From Rathayibacter sp. VKM Ac-2759 (GTDB lineage: Bacteria; Actinomycetota; Actinomycetes; Actinomycetales; Microbacteriaceae), in the NCBI RefSeq assembly GCF_009834225.1, contig NZ_CP047176.1:868001-932000 (forward strand): a DNA stretch of 64,000 bases, given 5' to 3'. Made by a program: the position numbers and the translations under genes. This document shows positions 36,080 through 45,042 of the stretch, in pieces; the first letter of the stretch is position 1; every line of letters starts with the position of its first letter. Below the pieces are notes generated by a model. The model was not told the DNA's origin and did not search any database. It saw nothing but the letters and a program-made list of their open reading frames with translations.

Positions 36080-39000
36080 GCGTCGTCCCCCCGCCCGGGA
36101 CCGCCGACGACCGTGGAGCCGGTGGGCAGCTTCGTCTCGAGACCGTCGACGGTGCCGGCGCCCGGCCCGGGGGTGCTGTCGGTCGAGTGGGTGACGCCGT
36201 CGCCGGAGGAGTCGCCGCGCTCGGCCTCCTCGCCGTGGCGGTCGACCTCGCCGCCGAGGCTGCGGAGGATGTCGAGGGCGAGGCCGATCACGATGAGGTA
36301 GACCCCGATGTCGAAGAGGGTGGAGGTGCCCAGGTGCAGCTCGCCGAGGATCGGCACCTCGAGGTCGAGCCAGCTCGACTCGAGCACCTGGAGCCCGAAG
36401 ACGAGCGAGGACACCGCGGTGCCGACGGCGAAGAGCAGGCCCAGGCCGAGCACCTTGCCCGCGTCGATCGGCGCGGCCTCGCCGAGCTCGAAGCGCCCGC
36501 CCGCGAGGTAGCGCGCGACGAGTGCGAGACCGGCGAGCAGGCCGCCCGCGAAGCCTCCGCCCGGGGTGTTGTGGCCGGTGAAGAGCAGGTAGACCGAGAC
36601 GATCATCGCGGGGTGGAACAGGAGGCGCACCAGCACCTCGAGCACGATCGAGCGGTTCTCGGGGCGCAGCGTCCGCCCGGCGACGAGCCAGGAGCCGCGG
36701 TCGCCGCTCTGCGCGGCGTCCTCGGCCGGTGCGGTCAGGTCGAGTGCCCGCTCGGCCCGGTCGGCCGCGCTCTGCGACTCGAGGCGGGGAGCGCCTCCGG
36801 CCCTGCTGGAGAGGAAGATCAGGCTCGCGACGCCCGTGGCGACCACGACCAGGACCGAGATCTCGCCCATCGTGTCCCAGGCGCGGATGTCGACGAGCAG
36901 GACGTTGACGATGTTGCGGCCCTTGCCCTCCTCGTAGGCGAGGCGGGGGAGCTCGGCCGAGATCGGCACGGCGGTGCGGGCGCCGAGGGCGATCGCCGCG
37001 ACGACGGCCATCACCGCGCCGACCGCGATCCCGATGACGGCGCGCAGGCGCTTGCGCATCGGCTGGTGCTTCTGCGCGATCCGGGTGGGGAGGCGGCGCA
37101 GGACGAGCACGAAGACGACCAGGGTCACCGTCTCGATGAGGGCCTGGGTGAGGGCGAGGTCGGGTGCGCCCTGCAGGGCGAAGAGGGCGACCATCCCGTA
37201 GCCGGTGCCGCCGGCGAGCAGCACCGCGGCCACGCGGTTGCGGGCGACGGCGCAGAGGATCGCGGCGACGATCATCACCGCGGCGACGGCCAGCTGGCCG
37301 GGGCTGTCCCAGACGACGAGCTCGCTGGGCCAGGTGCGGTTGAACGCGGCCGCGCCGCCGGCGCCGACCACGAAGACGGCGAAGATCACCGTCAGGTAGC
37401 GGGGGAGCGAGCCGCGCTGCACGAACTCGGTGACGGTGCTCGAGACGCGGTCGAGCCAGCGGACGGTCGCCCAGTAGCCCTCTGCCGAGTCGATGCGGTT
37501 CGGCAGCATCGACTGCGCCTTCGCGACGGCGACCCGCTTGGCGAAGAGGAGCAGGCCGATCGCGATGACGAGCGCGCTGAGGCCCAGGGCCGGCTCGAGA
37601 CCGTGCCAGAGGGCGAGGTGGTAGGTGCCGTGCTCGGCCAGGGCCTCGGCGGCGAGGGCGGGGTCGGCGTCGGCCGCCGCGAGGGGCAGCGTGTCGGCGT
37701 AGACGGCGATGAGCGGGTCGATGGCCGACGCGGCGACGCCTCCGACGAGGCTCGCCGCTGCGAGCACGACGGGAGCGGCGGTGAAGGTCCACGGCTCGGC
37801 GTGCAGGTGCGTGTCCTCGAGGCCCTTCTTGCGGGCGAACGCTCCCCAGAAGAAGCGGGCCGAGTAGGCGACGGTGAGGATCGAGCCCAGGATCAGCCCG
37901 ACCAGGGCGATCCAGCCCCAGACCGAGCCCTGCTCGCCGGCCTCGAGGAGGCTCGTGAAGACGGCCTCCTTGGCGACGAACCCGAGCAGCGGAGGGATGC
38001 CCGCCATCGAGAGCACGCCGAGCAGCGCGGCGGCCGCGAGCACCGGGGCCCGACGGCCGATCCCGCTGAGCTTGCGGAGGTCGCGGGTGCCGGCGCGGTG
38101 GTCGACGATGCCGACGACGAGGAAGAGCAGGGCCTTGAAGAGCGCGTGGCCGAGCAGGAGCGTGAGGCCCGCGAGGGCGGCGTCGCGCGAGCCGAAGCCG
38201 ACGGCGACCGTGAGGAAGCCGAGCTGGCTGACGGTGCCGTAGGCCAGCACGAGCTTGAGGTCGTACTGCCGCAGCGAGCGCCAGCCGCCGACGAGCATCG
38301 TCCACACTCCGACGGAGACGATGACGGGCAGCCAGACGGAGTCGTCGGCGAAGCCGGGCGCGAGGCGGGCCACGAGGTAGATGCCGGCCTTCACCATCGC
38401 CGCCGCGTGCAGATAGGCGCTGACCGGGGTGGGCGCGGCCATCGCGGCCGGGAGCCAGAAGTGGAACGGCACGAGAGCCGACTTCGAGAACGCCCCGAGC
38501 AGCACCAGCACGAGGGCGACCGACACGATCGGGCCGGACGGGGCGGCGGCGATGATGCCCTCGAGGCTCGTGGTGCCCGCCTGGACGATCAGGATCACGA
38601 TGCCGACGAGCATCGCGAGCCCGCCGAGGGTCGTGACGAGCAGCGCCTGGAGGCCGGCTCCGCGACTCTCCTTGCGGCCGCTGTAGTGGCCGATGAGCAG
38701 GTAGGAGAGGACGCTCGTGGCCTCCCAGAAGACGAAGAGGATGATCACGTCGTCGGCGGTGACCAGCCCGTACATGACGCCGGCGAAGGCGAAGAGCAGG
38801 GCGGCGAACCGCCCGAGCGACGGCTCGTCGCGGCGGAAGTAGCTCGCGCAGTAGGCCAGGACGAGGGCGCCCACTCCGCTGACCACGAGGGCGAGCACCA
38901 TCGAGAGCGCGTCGAGCCGGAACGAGAGGGCGATGTCGAGAGAGGGGATCCACTCCACCCGCTCGCGGATCTCGCCGCCCTCGAGGACCGTGGGCAGCGC

Positions 39001-39132
39001 GGCGGCCGTGGCGACGAAGGTGCCGGCGGGGACGAGGGCGAGGCCGTAGAAGGCCTTCGGCCCGACGCGGTCGACGATCCAGGGCGTGACGACCGCGAGC
39101 GCGAACGTGATCGTGAGGATGAGGAGCATCAC
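36076..39132 (-). CDS. mrpA: Na+/H+ antiporter subunit MrpA (fused A and B parts)
   Basis: Largest Mrp subunit, 1018 residues, homologous to NuoL. The N-terminal two thirds carry the proton-channel helices (LFVFWEATSVLSYLLIGH, SKSALVPFHFWLPAAMAAPTPVSAYLHAAAMVKAG, GTVSQLGFLTVAVGFG). After about residue 770 it continues into an MrpB-like domain (LRPENRSIVLEVLVRLLF onward, with TGHNTPGGGFAGGLLAG), so no separate mrpB exists. It heads the operon; ATG 39132 has GAGAGGAA upstream. The complex uses the proton gradient to expel Na+ and supports pH homeostasis. Confidence 0.95.
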   Translation of the reverse strand: MMLLILTITFALAVVTPWIVDRVGPKAFYGLALVPAGTFVATAAALPTVLEGGEIRERVEWIPSLDIALSFRLDALSMVLALVVSGVGALVLAYCASYFRRDEPSLGRFAALLFAFAGVMYGLVTADDVIILFVFWEATSVLSYLLIGHYSGRKESRGAGLQALLVTTLGGLAMLVGIVILIVQAGTTSLEGIIAAAPSGPIVSVALVLVLLGAFSKSALVPFHFWLPAAMAAPTPVSAYLHAAAMVKAGIYLVARLAPGFADDSVWLPVIVSVGVWTMLVGGWRSLRQYDLKLVLAYGTVSQLGFLTVAVGFGSRDAALAGLTLLLGHALFKALLFLVVGIVDHRAGTRDLRKLSGIGRRAPVLAAAALLGVLSMAGIPPLLGFVAKEAVFTSLLEAGEQGSVWGWIALVGLILGSILTVAYSARFFWGAFARKKGLEDTHLHAEPWTFTAAPVVLAAASLVGGVAASAIDPLIAVYADTLPLAAADADPALAAEALAEHGTYHLALWHGLEPALGLSALVIAIGLLLFAKRVAVAKAQSMLPNRIDSAEGYWATVRWLDRVSSTVTEFVQRGSLPRYLTVIFAVFVVGAGGAAAFNRTWPSELVVWDSPGQLAVAAVMIVAAILCAVARNRVAAVLLAGGTGYGMVALFALQGAPDLALTQALIETVTLVVFVLVLRRLPTRIAQKHQPMRKRLRAVIGIAVGAVMAVVAAIALGARTAVPISAELPRLAYEEGKGRNIVNVLLVDIRAWDTMGEISVLVVVATGVASLIFLSSRAGGAPRLESQSAADRAERALDLTAPAEDAAQSGDRGSWLVAGRTLRPENRSIVLEVLVRLLFHPAMIVSVYLLFTGHNTPGGGFAGGLLAGLALVARYLAGGRFELGEAAPIDAGKVLGLGLLFAVGTAVSSLVFGLQVLESSWLDLEVPILGELHLGTSTLFDIGVYLIVIGLALDILRSLGGEVDRHGEEAERGDSSGDGVTHSTDSTPGPGAGTVDGLETKLPTGSTVVGGPGRGDDA

Positions 39133-39224
39133 ATGTTCCTCTCAAGTCGTACCCAGCGCAGTCGTGAGTAAAGGGTACTGGAGGCCCCACAGGGAGAACC
39201 TGAGTGGCGGCAGGCTTGACGACG

Positions 39225-39230
39225 TACTTT
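39225..39230 (+). promoter_or_regulatory. -10 box, leaderless start of the beta-propeller gene
   Basis: TACTTT, exactly 6 bases before ATG 39237. A TTGACG immediately upstream is too close to be its -35 box. Confidence 0.5.
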
Positions 39231-39236
39231 TGACGC

Positions 39237-40127
39237 ATGGCCCGATCGCTCCTGCCCCGTCAGCTCTGCCGTCTCCGAGTGCACGACGTCGCCACCGGGG
39301 TCGCGACCACAGTGTTCGAGTCGGACACCCTGCTCGTCGAGGCGCCGAACTGGTCGCCCGACGGCTCGTCCCTCGTGGTCAACGGCGACGGCGGGCTCTT
39401 CCGCCTCCCGCTCGACGGCGCGGGAGCGCTGGAGCCGATCGCCCTCGACGGCGTGCCCGAGGAGCTGAACAACGACCACGTGCTCGCCCCGGAGGGCGGC
39501 ACCGCGTACGTCTCGGCCCGTGACGGGCACCTCTACGCCGTCGCGCTCGACGGATCGGCGCCCGCCCGGCGCCTGACCGAGGAGCCTCGTGGCGCCCGCT
39601 TCAAGCACTACCTGCACGGCGTCTCGCCCGACGGCTCGCTGCTCGCGCTGATCGGCGGCGGCGAGGACGCCTCCGGTGAGTGGCGGACGAACGTCTACAC
39701 GATGCCGGCCCAGGGCGGACCGCTCACCGCCCTCACCGACGACGAGCACCCCGACGACGGGGTCGACTTCGCACCCGACGGGCGGTCCGTGTACTTCAAC
39801 TCCGAGCGCGGGGGCGGGGCTGCGCAGATCTTCCGGATGTCCGTGGACGGCTCCGGGCTCGAGCGCGTCGTCGAGTCGGACACCGTCGACTGGTTCCCGC
39901 ACGTGTCGCCCGACGGTGCGCACCTGCTCTACCTGGCGTACCCCTCCGGGACCACCGGTCACCCCGAGAACCTGCCGGTCGAGCTGCGGCTGATCGACCT
40001 CCCCGCCGGCACCGCGCCCGGCCGGGTGGTGCAGCGCCTCGTCGGCGGGCAGGGCACGATCAACGTCGCCGGCTGGTCTCCCGACTCGACGAAGTTCGCC
40101 TACGCCGACTATCCGCTGGCCGACTGA
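39237..40127 (+). CDS. TolB-like WD40/PD40 beta-propeller protein
   Basis: 296-residue soluble protein without signal peptide, built of PD40-type blades: SPDGSSLVVNGDGGLFRLPLDG, SPDGSLLALIGGG, APDGRSVYFNSER, SPDGAHLLYLAYP and SPDSTKFAYADYP are successive copies. Such propellers are found in TolB and in dipeptidyl-peptidase-like proteins, but no peptidase domain follows here. Probably a carbohydrate- or protein-binding cytoplasmic propeller; precise function unknown. Divergent from the mrp operon. Confidence 0.82.
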   Translation: MARSLLPRQLCRLRVHDVATGVATTVFESDTLLVEAPNWSPDGSSLVVNGDGGLFRLPLDGAGALEPIALDGVPEELNNDHVLAPEGGTAYVSARDGHLYAVALDGSAPARRLTEEPRGARFKHYLHGVSPDGSLLALIGGGEDASGEWRTNVYTMPAQGGPLTALTDDEHPDDGVDFAPDGRSVYFNSERGGGAAQIFRMSVDGSGLERVVESDTVDWFPHVSPDGAHLLYLAYPSGTTGHPENLPVELRLIDLPAGTAPGRVVQRLVGGQGTINVAGWSPDSTKFAYADYPLAD

Positions 40128-40142
40128 CGCGCTCGGGACGAC

Positions 40143-40255
40143 CCCGGCTCGTCGGATCGAGTCGTGGTGGCACCTTCGGCTCGTCGGATCGTGCTCGGCT
40201 CGCAGAATCCGCGGGATCTCGCGAGCCGGAGGTGATTCTGCGAGCCGGAGGTGCA
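40143..40255. repeat. Short repeats and 13-bp inverted repeat
   Basis: GGCTCGCAGAATC (40197-40209) and its exact inverse complement GATTCTGCGAGCC (40234-40246) flank a 24-base loop. CGGCTCGTCGGATCG occurs twice (near 40145 and 40177) and GCGAGCCGGAGGTG twice (near 40221 and 40241). The 201-base gap between the propeller and aldo/keto reductase genes holds nothing else that I recognise. Confidence 0.65.
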
Positions 40256-40328
40256 TGCACCTGAGTGCTTGCCGCACATGACGGGGACGGGGGTCTCGCG
40301 CGCCTGCGCTCAGGGGTTGAATCGGACG

Positions 40329-41306
40329 ATGACGATCGACAGCGCAGCCCCGGCCCACGACTCCTCCACCCGCGCACCGCTCGGCGACTCCGGGATCGAG
40401 GTGTTCCCGCTCTCGCTCGGCGGCAACGTCTTCGGCTGGACCTCGGGCCGGCAGACCTCGTTCGACGTGCTCGACGGCTACGTCGCCGCGGGCGGGAACT
40501 TCGTCGACACCGCCGACTCCTACTCGGCGTGGGTGCCCGGCAACAGGGGCGGCGAGTCCGAGACGATCATCGGCGAGTGGCTGAGCCGCCCCGGGACCTC
40601 GCGCGATGACGTCGTGATCGCGACGAAGGTGAGCCGCCACCCGCAGTTCACCGGTCTCGCCCCCGCGAACGTCCGTGCCGCGGCGCGCGCCTCGCTCGAG
40701 CGCCTGCAGACCGATCGCATCGACCTCTACTACGCGCACTTCGACGACGACGCCGTGGCGCTCGAGGACATCGCGCGCGTCTTCTCCGAGCTCGTCGACG
40801 AGGGGCTCGTGCGTGCGATCGGCGTCTCGAACTTCAGCGCCGAGCGCATCTCGGGCTGGCTGCGGATCGCCGCGGAGGAGGGGCTGCACGCCCCCGTCGC
40901 GCTCCAGCCGCACTACAACCTGGTCGAGCGCGGCATCGAGGCCGACCTGCTGCCGCTCGCGCGCGAGGCGGGCCTCGCCGTGGTGCCGTACTACGCGCTG
41001 GCGTCCGGCTTCCTGACCGGCAAGTACCGCGACGGAGCGACTCCCGACAGCCCCCGCGCCTCCGGAGCCGCGCAGTACCTCGACGCCCGCGGCCGCCGGG
41101 TGCTCGCCGCGCTCGATGCGGTCGCCGAGGCCCACGGGGCCGAGGTCGCGACCGTCGCGCTCGCGTGGCTCCGCTCGCAGCCCGGTGTCGTCGCTCCGAT
41201 CGCGAGCGCCCGCGTGATGGAGCAGCTGCCGGCGCTCGTGGCCTCGGCGTCGCTCGAGCTCGACGCCGACGAGCTCGCATCGCTCGACACGGCGAGCCGC
41301 TCGTAG
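40329..41306 (+). CDS. Aldo/keto reductase
   Basis: NADPH-dependent oxidoreductase of 325 residues with a TIM-barrel fold. The catalytic set is D60 and Y65 (NFVDTADSYSAW), K100 (VIATKVS) and the His in LYYAHFDDD. IGVSNFSAERI and the late cofactor-binding PIASARVMEQL are standard. It resembles the YajO/KV beta-subunit-like branch; the substrate is unknown. ATG 40329 is preceded by a TTGAAT box 6 bases upstream rather than by a ribosome binding site. Confidence 0.92.
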   Translation: MTIDSAAPAHDSSTRAPLGDSGIEVFPLSLGGNVFGWTSGRQTSFDVLDGYVAAGGNFVDTADSYSAWVPGNRGGESETIIGEWLSRPGTSRDDVVIATKVSRHPQFTGLAPANVRAAARASLERLQTDRIDLYYAHFDDDAVALEDIARVFSELVDEGLVRAIGVSNFSAERISGWLRIAAEEGLHAPVALQPHYNLVERGIEADLLPLAREAGLAVVPYYALASGFLTGKYRDGATPDSPRASGAAQYLDARGRRVLAALDAVAEAHGAEVATVALAWLRSQPGVVAPIASARVMEQLPALVASASLELDADELASLDTASRS

Positions 41307-41307
41307 G

Positions 41308-41335
41308 CGGCAGGCGGCGAGCGGCAGGCGGCGAG
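41308..41335. repeat. Two tandem copies of a 14-bp unit
   Basis: CGGCAGGCGGCGAG is repeated exactly, starting two bases after the aldo/keto reductase stop codon. Confidence 0.6.
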
Positions 41336-41473
41336 CGGCGGCGTGCACCGCGCAGGCCGGCGCTCCCGCACCCCGCCCCGACCGCGGTCGGTGACGCCCC
41401 TGCGGGGTGCTATTGTCTAACGGTGCCAAATCGCGGGCACGCCCCGAGAGGGGCGACGAAGACCCGCAGGTGC

Positions 41474-41545
<72 letters not shown>

Positions 41546-41579
41546 CCGTTCCCGGCAGGCCAGGCCTCCGGAGACGCGC

Positions 41580-41653
41580 GGCGGGGTAGCTCAGGTGGTT
41601 AGAGCACACGGCTCATAATCGTGGTGTCGCGGGTTCAAGTCCCGCTCCCGCTA
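41580..41653 (+). tRNA. tRNA-Met (CAT)
   Basis: Acceptor GGCGGGG/TCCCGCT pairs with G-U at both ends. The anticodon arm CACGG-CTCATAA-TCGTG presents CAT, and the T arm GCGGGTTCAAGTCCCGC is regular. Elongator Met is most likely, since a Thr-Met tRNA pair is common in actinobacteria; the lysidine-modified Ile2 tRNA is the alternative. Confidence 0.95.
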
Positions 41654-41657
41654 CATC

Positions 41658-41687
41658 AGGCCCGGATCTCCACGGATGTCCGGGCCT
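41658..41687 (+). terminator. Terminator after the tRNA-Thr/Met pair
   Basis: AGGCCCGGA (41658-41666) and TCCGGGCCT (41679-41687) form a perfect 9-bp stem with a 12-base loop. Confidence 0.8.
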
Positions 41688-41732
41688 TCGCCGTCCCCCT
41701 CGAGAGCGGGCCAGGGCCGCGGCGCGGTCGCC

Positions 41733-44700
41733 TCAGTCCGCCTCCGTCACGAGGGCCGGCGAGTGGCGACGGGCGACTCGCCGGGCAGCGGCAGCGAGCC
41801 GCACGTTGCCCGATCGGTCGGCGGCGTCGATCGCTGCCGCGAGCGCGGCGCGCATCTCCTCCGTCCTCCCCTTCGCCGCGGCGACCCGTGCCCGCGCGAG
41901 ATCGAGCGAGGCCTCCGAGTGCGGTTCACCGCTCGCCTCGACGACGGCCGCACCCGCGGCGAGCAGCGCCTCGACCTGCGGAACGGGACGGCCTGCGATC
42001 AGCAGCGCCTCGACCTGCGCGTCCACGAGTGCGCCGTAGGCGGTCCTCGCTCCGAGCGCCGTGTAGCGGGCGAGCCCGTCGTCCATGTCGGCGAGTCCGG
42101 TGTCAGGATCGCCCGATACCGCCGCGGCCCAGCCGGAGTAGAAGGTCGACGACGCGGCGAACATCCCCAGGCGTTCCTCCACGCGCCCGGAGAACCCGTG
42201 GCGCGCGTTCCAGGCGAGGAGCCGGGGAGCGTCGCCGGCGACGAGCGACGAGTAGCCCTGGAAGTTCCGCACCGCCACGGCGGCGTCGCTCCCGGGGAAG
42301 CAATCGATCAGTCGGTCGAACCGGTCGTCGGCGTCGTCGACGGCGCCGGCGAGGTCGAGGACGTGCGTGGCGAACGCGCCGAAGAGCGCCGGGCAGTCGT
42401 AGGCGCCGAGGCGCTCGAACTCCTCGTCCGTGAACCGCTCCAGCAGCGACCACGACTCGCACATCTCTGCCGCTCCCTCGCGCAGTCTCGCGAGGTGCCA
42501 GCACTGCACGCCCCACGCATGGTGCGCGACCACCCTCACCACCGGATCCCGGTCGCTCCGGCCGAGCGCGAGCATGCGGCCCGCGACGGCCGTCGCCTCG
42601 GCCACGTCGCCGCCCGTCGCCGCCGCGCCCCACTGCAGATGGAGGAGCGCCATCACCAGATCCGACCGGTCGAGCGTCGCGGCCACCTGCTGCGCCCGCT
42701 CGAACGGCACGCTCTCGAACGCCGCGCGGTACCCGAACCGAGGCCGGAGCAGGCCCGCCATCCGCAGGATCGTGCCGACCTCCGCCTCACGAGCCCCCGG
42801 GCGCAGGGACTCGCTCGCGGACCGGCGAGCCGCCACGGCCCGCTCGAGGAGCACGTCCGCCCGTTCGTACGCGGTGCGCGCCGACGCGACGGCCGCCGCG
42901 CGCTCGAGTGTGTCGGCGACCTCGCCCGGATCGACGACGACGCTCGCCGACCAGAGGTGGCCGGCGATCGCCTCGATCTCCCCGCCCGCGGCCTGGAGCG
43001 CGCGCGCCACGCGCAGGTGGATCCGGGCCGCCCTCAGGGACGAGCACTCCGCGATCGCCGCCTCGTCGACCAGCGCATGCGCGAAGCGGAAGCGACCGGG
43101 GACCTCGGGGTCATCGAGCAGCACCCGGTGGACGAGCGCTGGTTCCAGTGCGTCGAGGCAGTCCTCCGCAGGCTGATCGGACGCGGCGATGAGGAGCGGC
43201 AGATCGACCGCCCTCCCGATCACCGACGCGACCTCCAGCAGCGATCTGGTCGCGGGCGGGAGGGCGGACAACCGGCGACGGACCACGTCGCGCACCGCCG
43301 TCGGCACGCGCGCCGTCTCGACCGCCGCCGGATCGTCGAGGAGCCCGTCGGCGGCCAGCAGGCGGGCGAGCTCACCCATGCAGAACGGGTTCCCCCCGCC
43401 CCGGCGGTGGATCGCCTCCGCCACCGCCGGATCGACAGCGCGGTCGGCGACCTCGGCCAGCAGCGCCTCGGACGCGGCGGGTGGCAGCGGGCGCAGGACG
43501 ATCCGTCGGCTCCCGGCCCGCCGGACGATCGCCGACACCGCGGAGGCGACGGCGTCTGCGCGTCCGAGCGCGAGCTCCCGCATCGTCACCACCACGAGCA
43601 CCGGGACGTCCTGCAGGCGCGCAGTGAGATGCGTCAGCAGCTCCGCCGTCGCCGTGTCGGCCCAGTGCAGGTCCTCGAGCAGGATGACCAACGAGGAGTT
43701 CTGCGCCGCCGAGGCGACGGCGTCCGCGGCCCGGTCGAACACGCGGAACCGCCGCTCGGCCGACGCCTCCTCCTCGAGCACGGAGCGCGACGGCGGGGAG
43801 TGGGCGGGATCCGCCGGGATCGCCGTGCCGCGTCGTTCGAGCTGCCGGAGCAGGTCGGTCCAGGGTGCGTAGGCGGGGACGGACTCCGCGTCCGCGCACC
43901 GCCCCCACACCGTCGCCGTGCCGATGGACGCGCACCACTCGGCGAGCGTCTCGAGCAGACGCGTCTTCCCGATGCCGGGCTCGCCCTCGATCACGGCGAA
44001 GCGGGGGTGCCCTCCCTCGATCTCCGTCGCGAGTGCCCGGAGCTGCGCGAACTCGGCGTCGCGGGCGATCGGGACGGACGCCGTCCGCTCCGTCCGGACC
44101 AGGGGAGGCGCAGGCGGGGGCAGGAGGCGGCCGTCCTGGTCGAGCATCGCCGTCTCGAGCTGCTGCAGCGCCGCCGACGGGTCGATGCCGAGCTCGTCGG
44201 CGAGCGTCCGCCGCGCTCGGCGGAGCAGCGCCAGAGCCTCTGCCTGCCGCCCGTCGCGGTACTGCGCGAGCGCGCCGAGCACCCACAGCCGTTCGCGGAA
44301 GGGGTGCGCCTCGATCAGCGGGGGGACCTCTCCGGCGACGATCGCGTGGCGCCCGAGGGCGAGCAGCGCGTCCGCGCGCGTCTCGATCGCGACCAGTCGC
44401 AGCTGCTCCAGCCGTTCCCGCTCTGCGGCGATGTCCTCGGCGTCCGGCGCGCCGGCGTACGCCCCGCCCCGCCACAGCGCGATCGCCGCGTCGGCGTGGG
44501 CGAGCGCGTCCTCCGCGCGGTCCGACGAGAGCGCGGCGACGGCGTCGTCCGTGGTGCGCTCGAACACCTCGGCATCGAGCGCGTCCACGTCGGGGTGGAG
44601 GGCGTAGCCGAGACCGGTGGTGACGAGCAGCCGGGAGACGCCCCGCGGTCCGCGGCCGGGGTCCAGCTGGCTGCGGAGGCGCGAGATCGCGACCTGCAGG

Positions 44701-44891
44701 GAGGGGGCGGCCGTGGCGGCCGCGTCGACGCCCCACACCGCCTCGAGCAGGCGCTCCGCGGGCACGGCCTGCCGACGCGCGGCGAGCAGCATCGCCAGCA
44801 CCGCTCGTTCGCGTCGCCCGCGGATCTGCACCGCACGCCCGCCGACGAGCGCGCCGATCTCTCCGAGCACGACGAAGGCGGTCCCTACCAC
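41733..44891 (-). CDS. SARP/AfsR-like regulator with BTAD and AAA ATPase domains
   Basis: Large transcription regulator, 1052 residues. An OmpR-like winged helix (about 5-98) with LLEAVWGVDAAATAAPSLQVAISRLRSQL is followed by the bacterial transcriptional activation domain (105-250), an AAA/STAND ATPase with Walker A GEPGIGKT (303-310) and Walker B LVILLEDLHWADTATAELL, and a long helical C-terminus resembling degenerate TPR repeats. SARP proteins usually activate neighbouring secondary-metabolite genes; here the divergent FAD oxidase is the only adjacent candidate. GTG 44891 is supported by TAGCCT 7 bases upstream. Confidence 0.88.
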   Translation of the reverse strand: MVGTAFVVLGEIGALVGGRAVQIRGRRERAVLAMLLAARRQAVPAERLLEAVWGVDAAATAAPSLQVAISRLRSQLDPGRGPRGVSRLLVTTGLGYALHPDVDALDAEVFERTTDDAVAALSSDRAEDALAHADAAIALWRGGAYAGAPDAEDIAAERERLEQLRLVAIETRADALLALGRHAIVAGEVPPLIEAHPFRERLWVLGALAQYRDGRQAEALALLRRARRTLADELGIDPSAALQQLETAMLDQDGRLLPPPAPPLVRTERTASVPIARDAEFAQLRALATEIEGGHPRFAVIEGEPGIGKTRLLETLAEWCASIGTATVWGRCADAESVPAYAPWTDLLRQLERRGTAIPADPAHSPPSRSVLEEEASAERRFRVFDRAADAVASAAQNSSLVILLEDLHWADTATAELLTHLTARLQDVPVLVVVTMRELALGRADAVASAVSAIVRRAGSRRIVLRPLPPAASEALLAEVADRAVDPAVAEAIHRRGGGNPFCMGELARLLAADGLLDDPAAVETARVPTAVRDVVRRRLSALPPATRSLLEVASVIGRAVDLPLLIAASDQPAEDCLDALEPALVHRVLLDDPEVPGRFRFAHALVDEAAIAECSSLRAARIHLRVARALQAAGGEIEAIAGHLWSASVVVDPGEVADTLERAAAVASARTAYERADVLLERAVAARRSASESLRPGAREAEVGTILRMAGLLRPRFGYRAAFESVPFERAQQVAATLDRSDLVMALLHLQWGAAATGGDVAEATAVAGRMLALGRSDRDPVVRVVAHHAWGVQCWHLARLREGAAEMCESWSLLERFTDEEFERLGAYDCPALFGAFATHVLDLAGAVDDADDRFDRLIDCFPGSDAAVAVRNFQGYSSLVAGDAPRLLAWNARHGFSGRVEERLGMFAASSTFYSGWAAAVSGDPDTGLADMDDGLARYTALGARTAYGALVDAQVEALLIAGRPVPQVEALLAAGAAVVEASGEPHSEASLDLARARVAAAKGRTEEMRAALAAAIDAADRSGNVRLAAAARRVARRHSPALVTEAD

Positions 44892-44898
44892 GGTGCCG

Positions 44899-44904
44899 AG
44901 GCTA
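44899..44904 (-). promoter_or_regulatory. -10 box, leaderless start of the SARP regulator
   Basis: TAGCCT on the minus strand, 7 bases before GTG 44891. Confidence 0.5.
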
Positions 44905-45042
44905 GGAGGGGCGTCGCCGGCGGGGGAGGGCCGAAGGTCCCGTGAAAGTCGGCGGCAACCCGCGCGATCCGTCCGGTAGGTGCGCGGGAAGAGGTGTCCA
45001 GCAGGATCGCTCCATCACCCCGATCCGACGACTGGAGACCCC

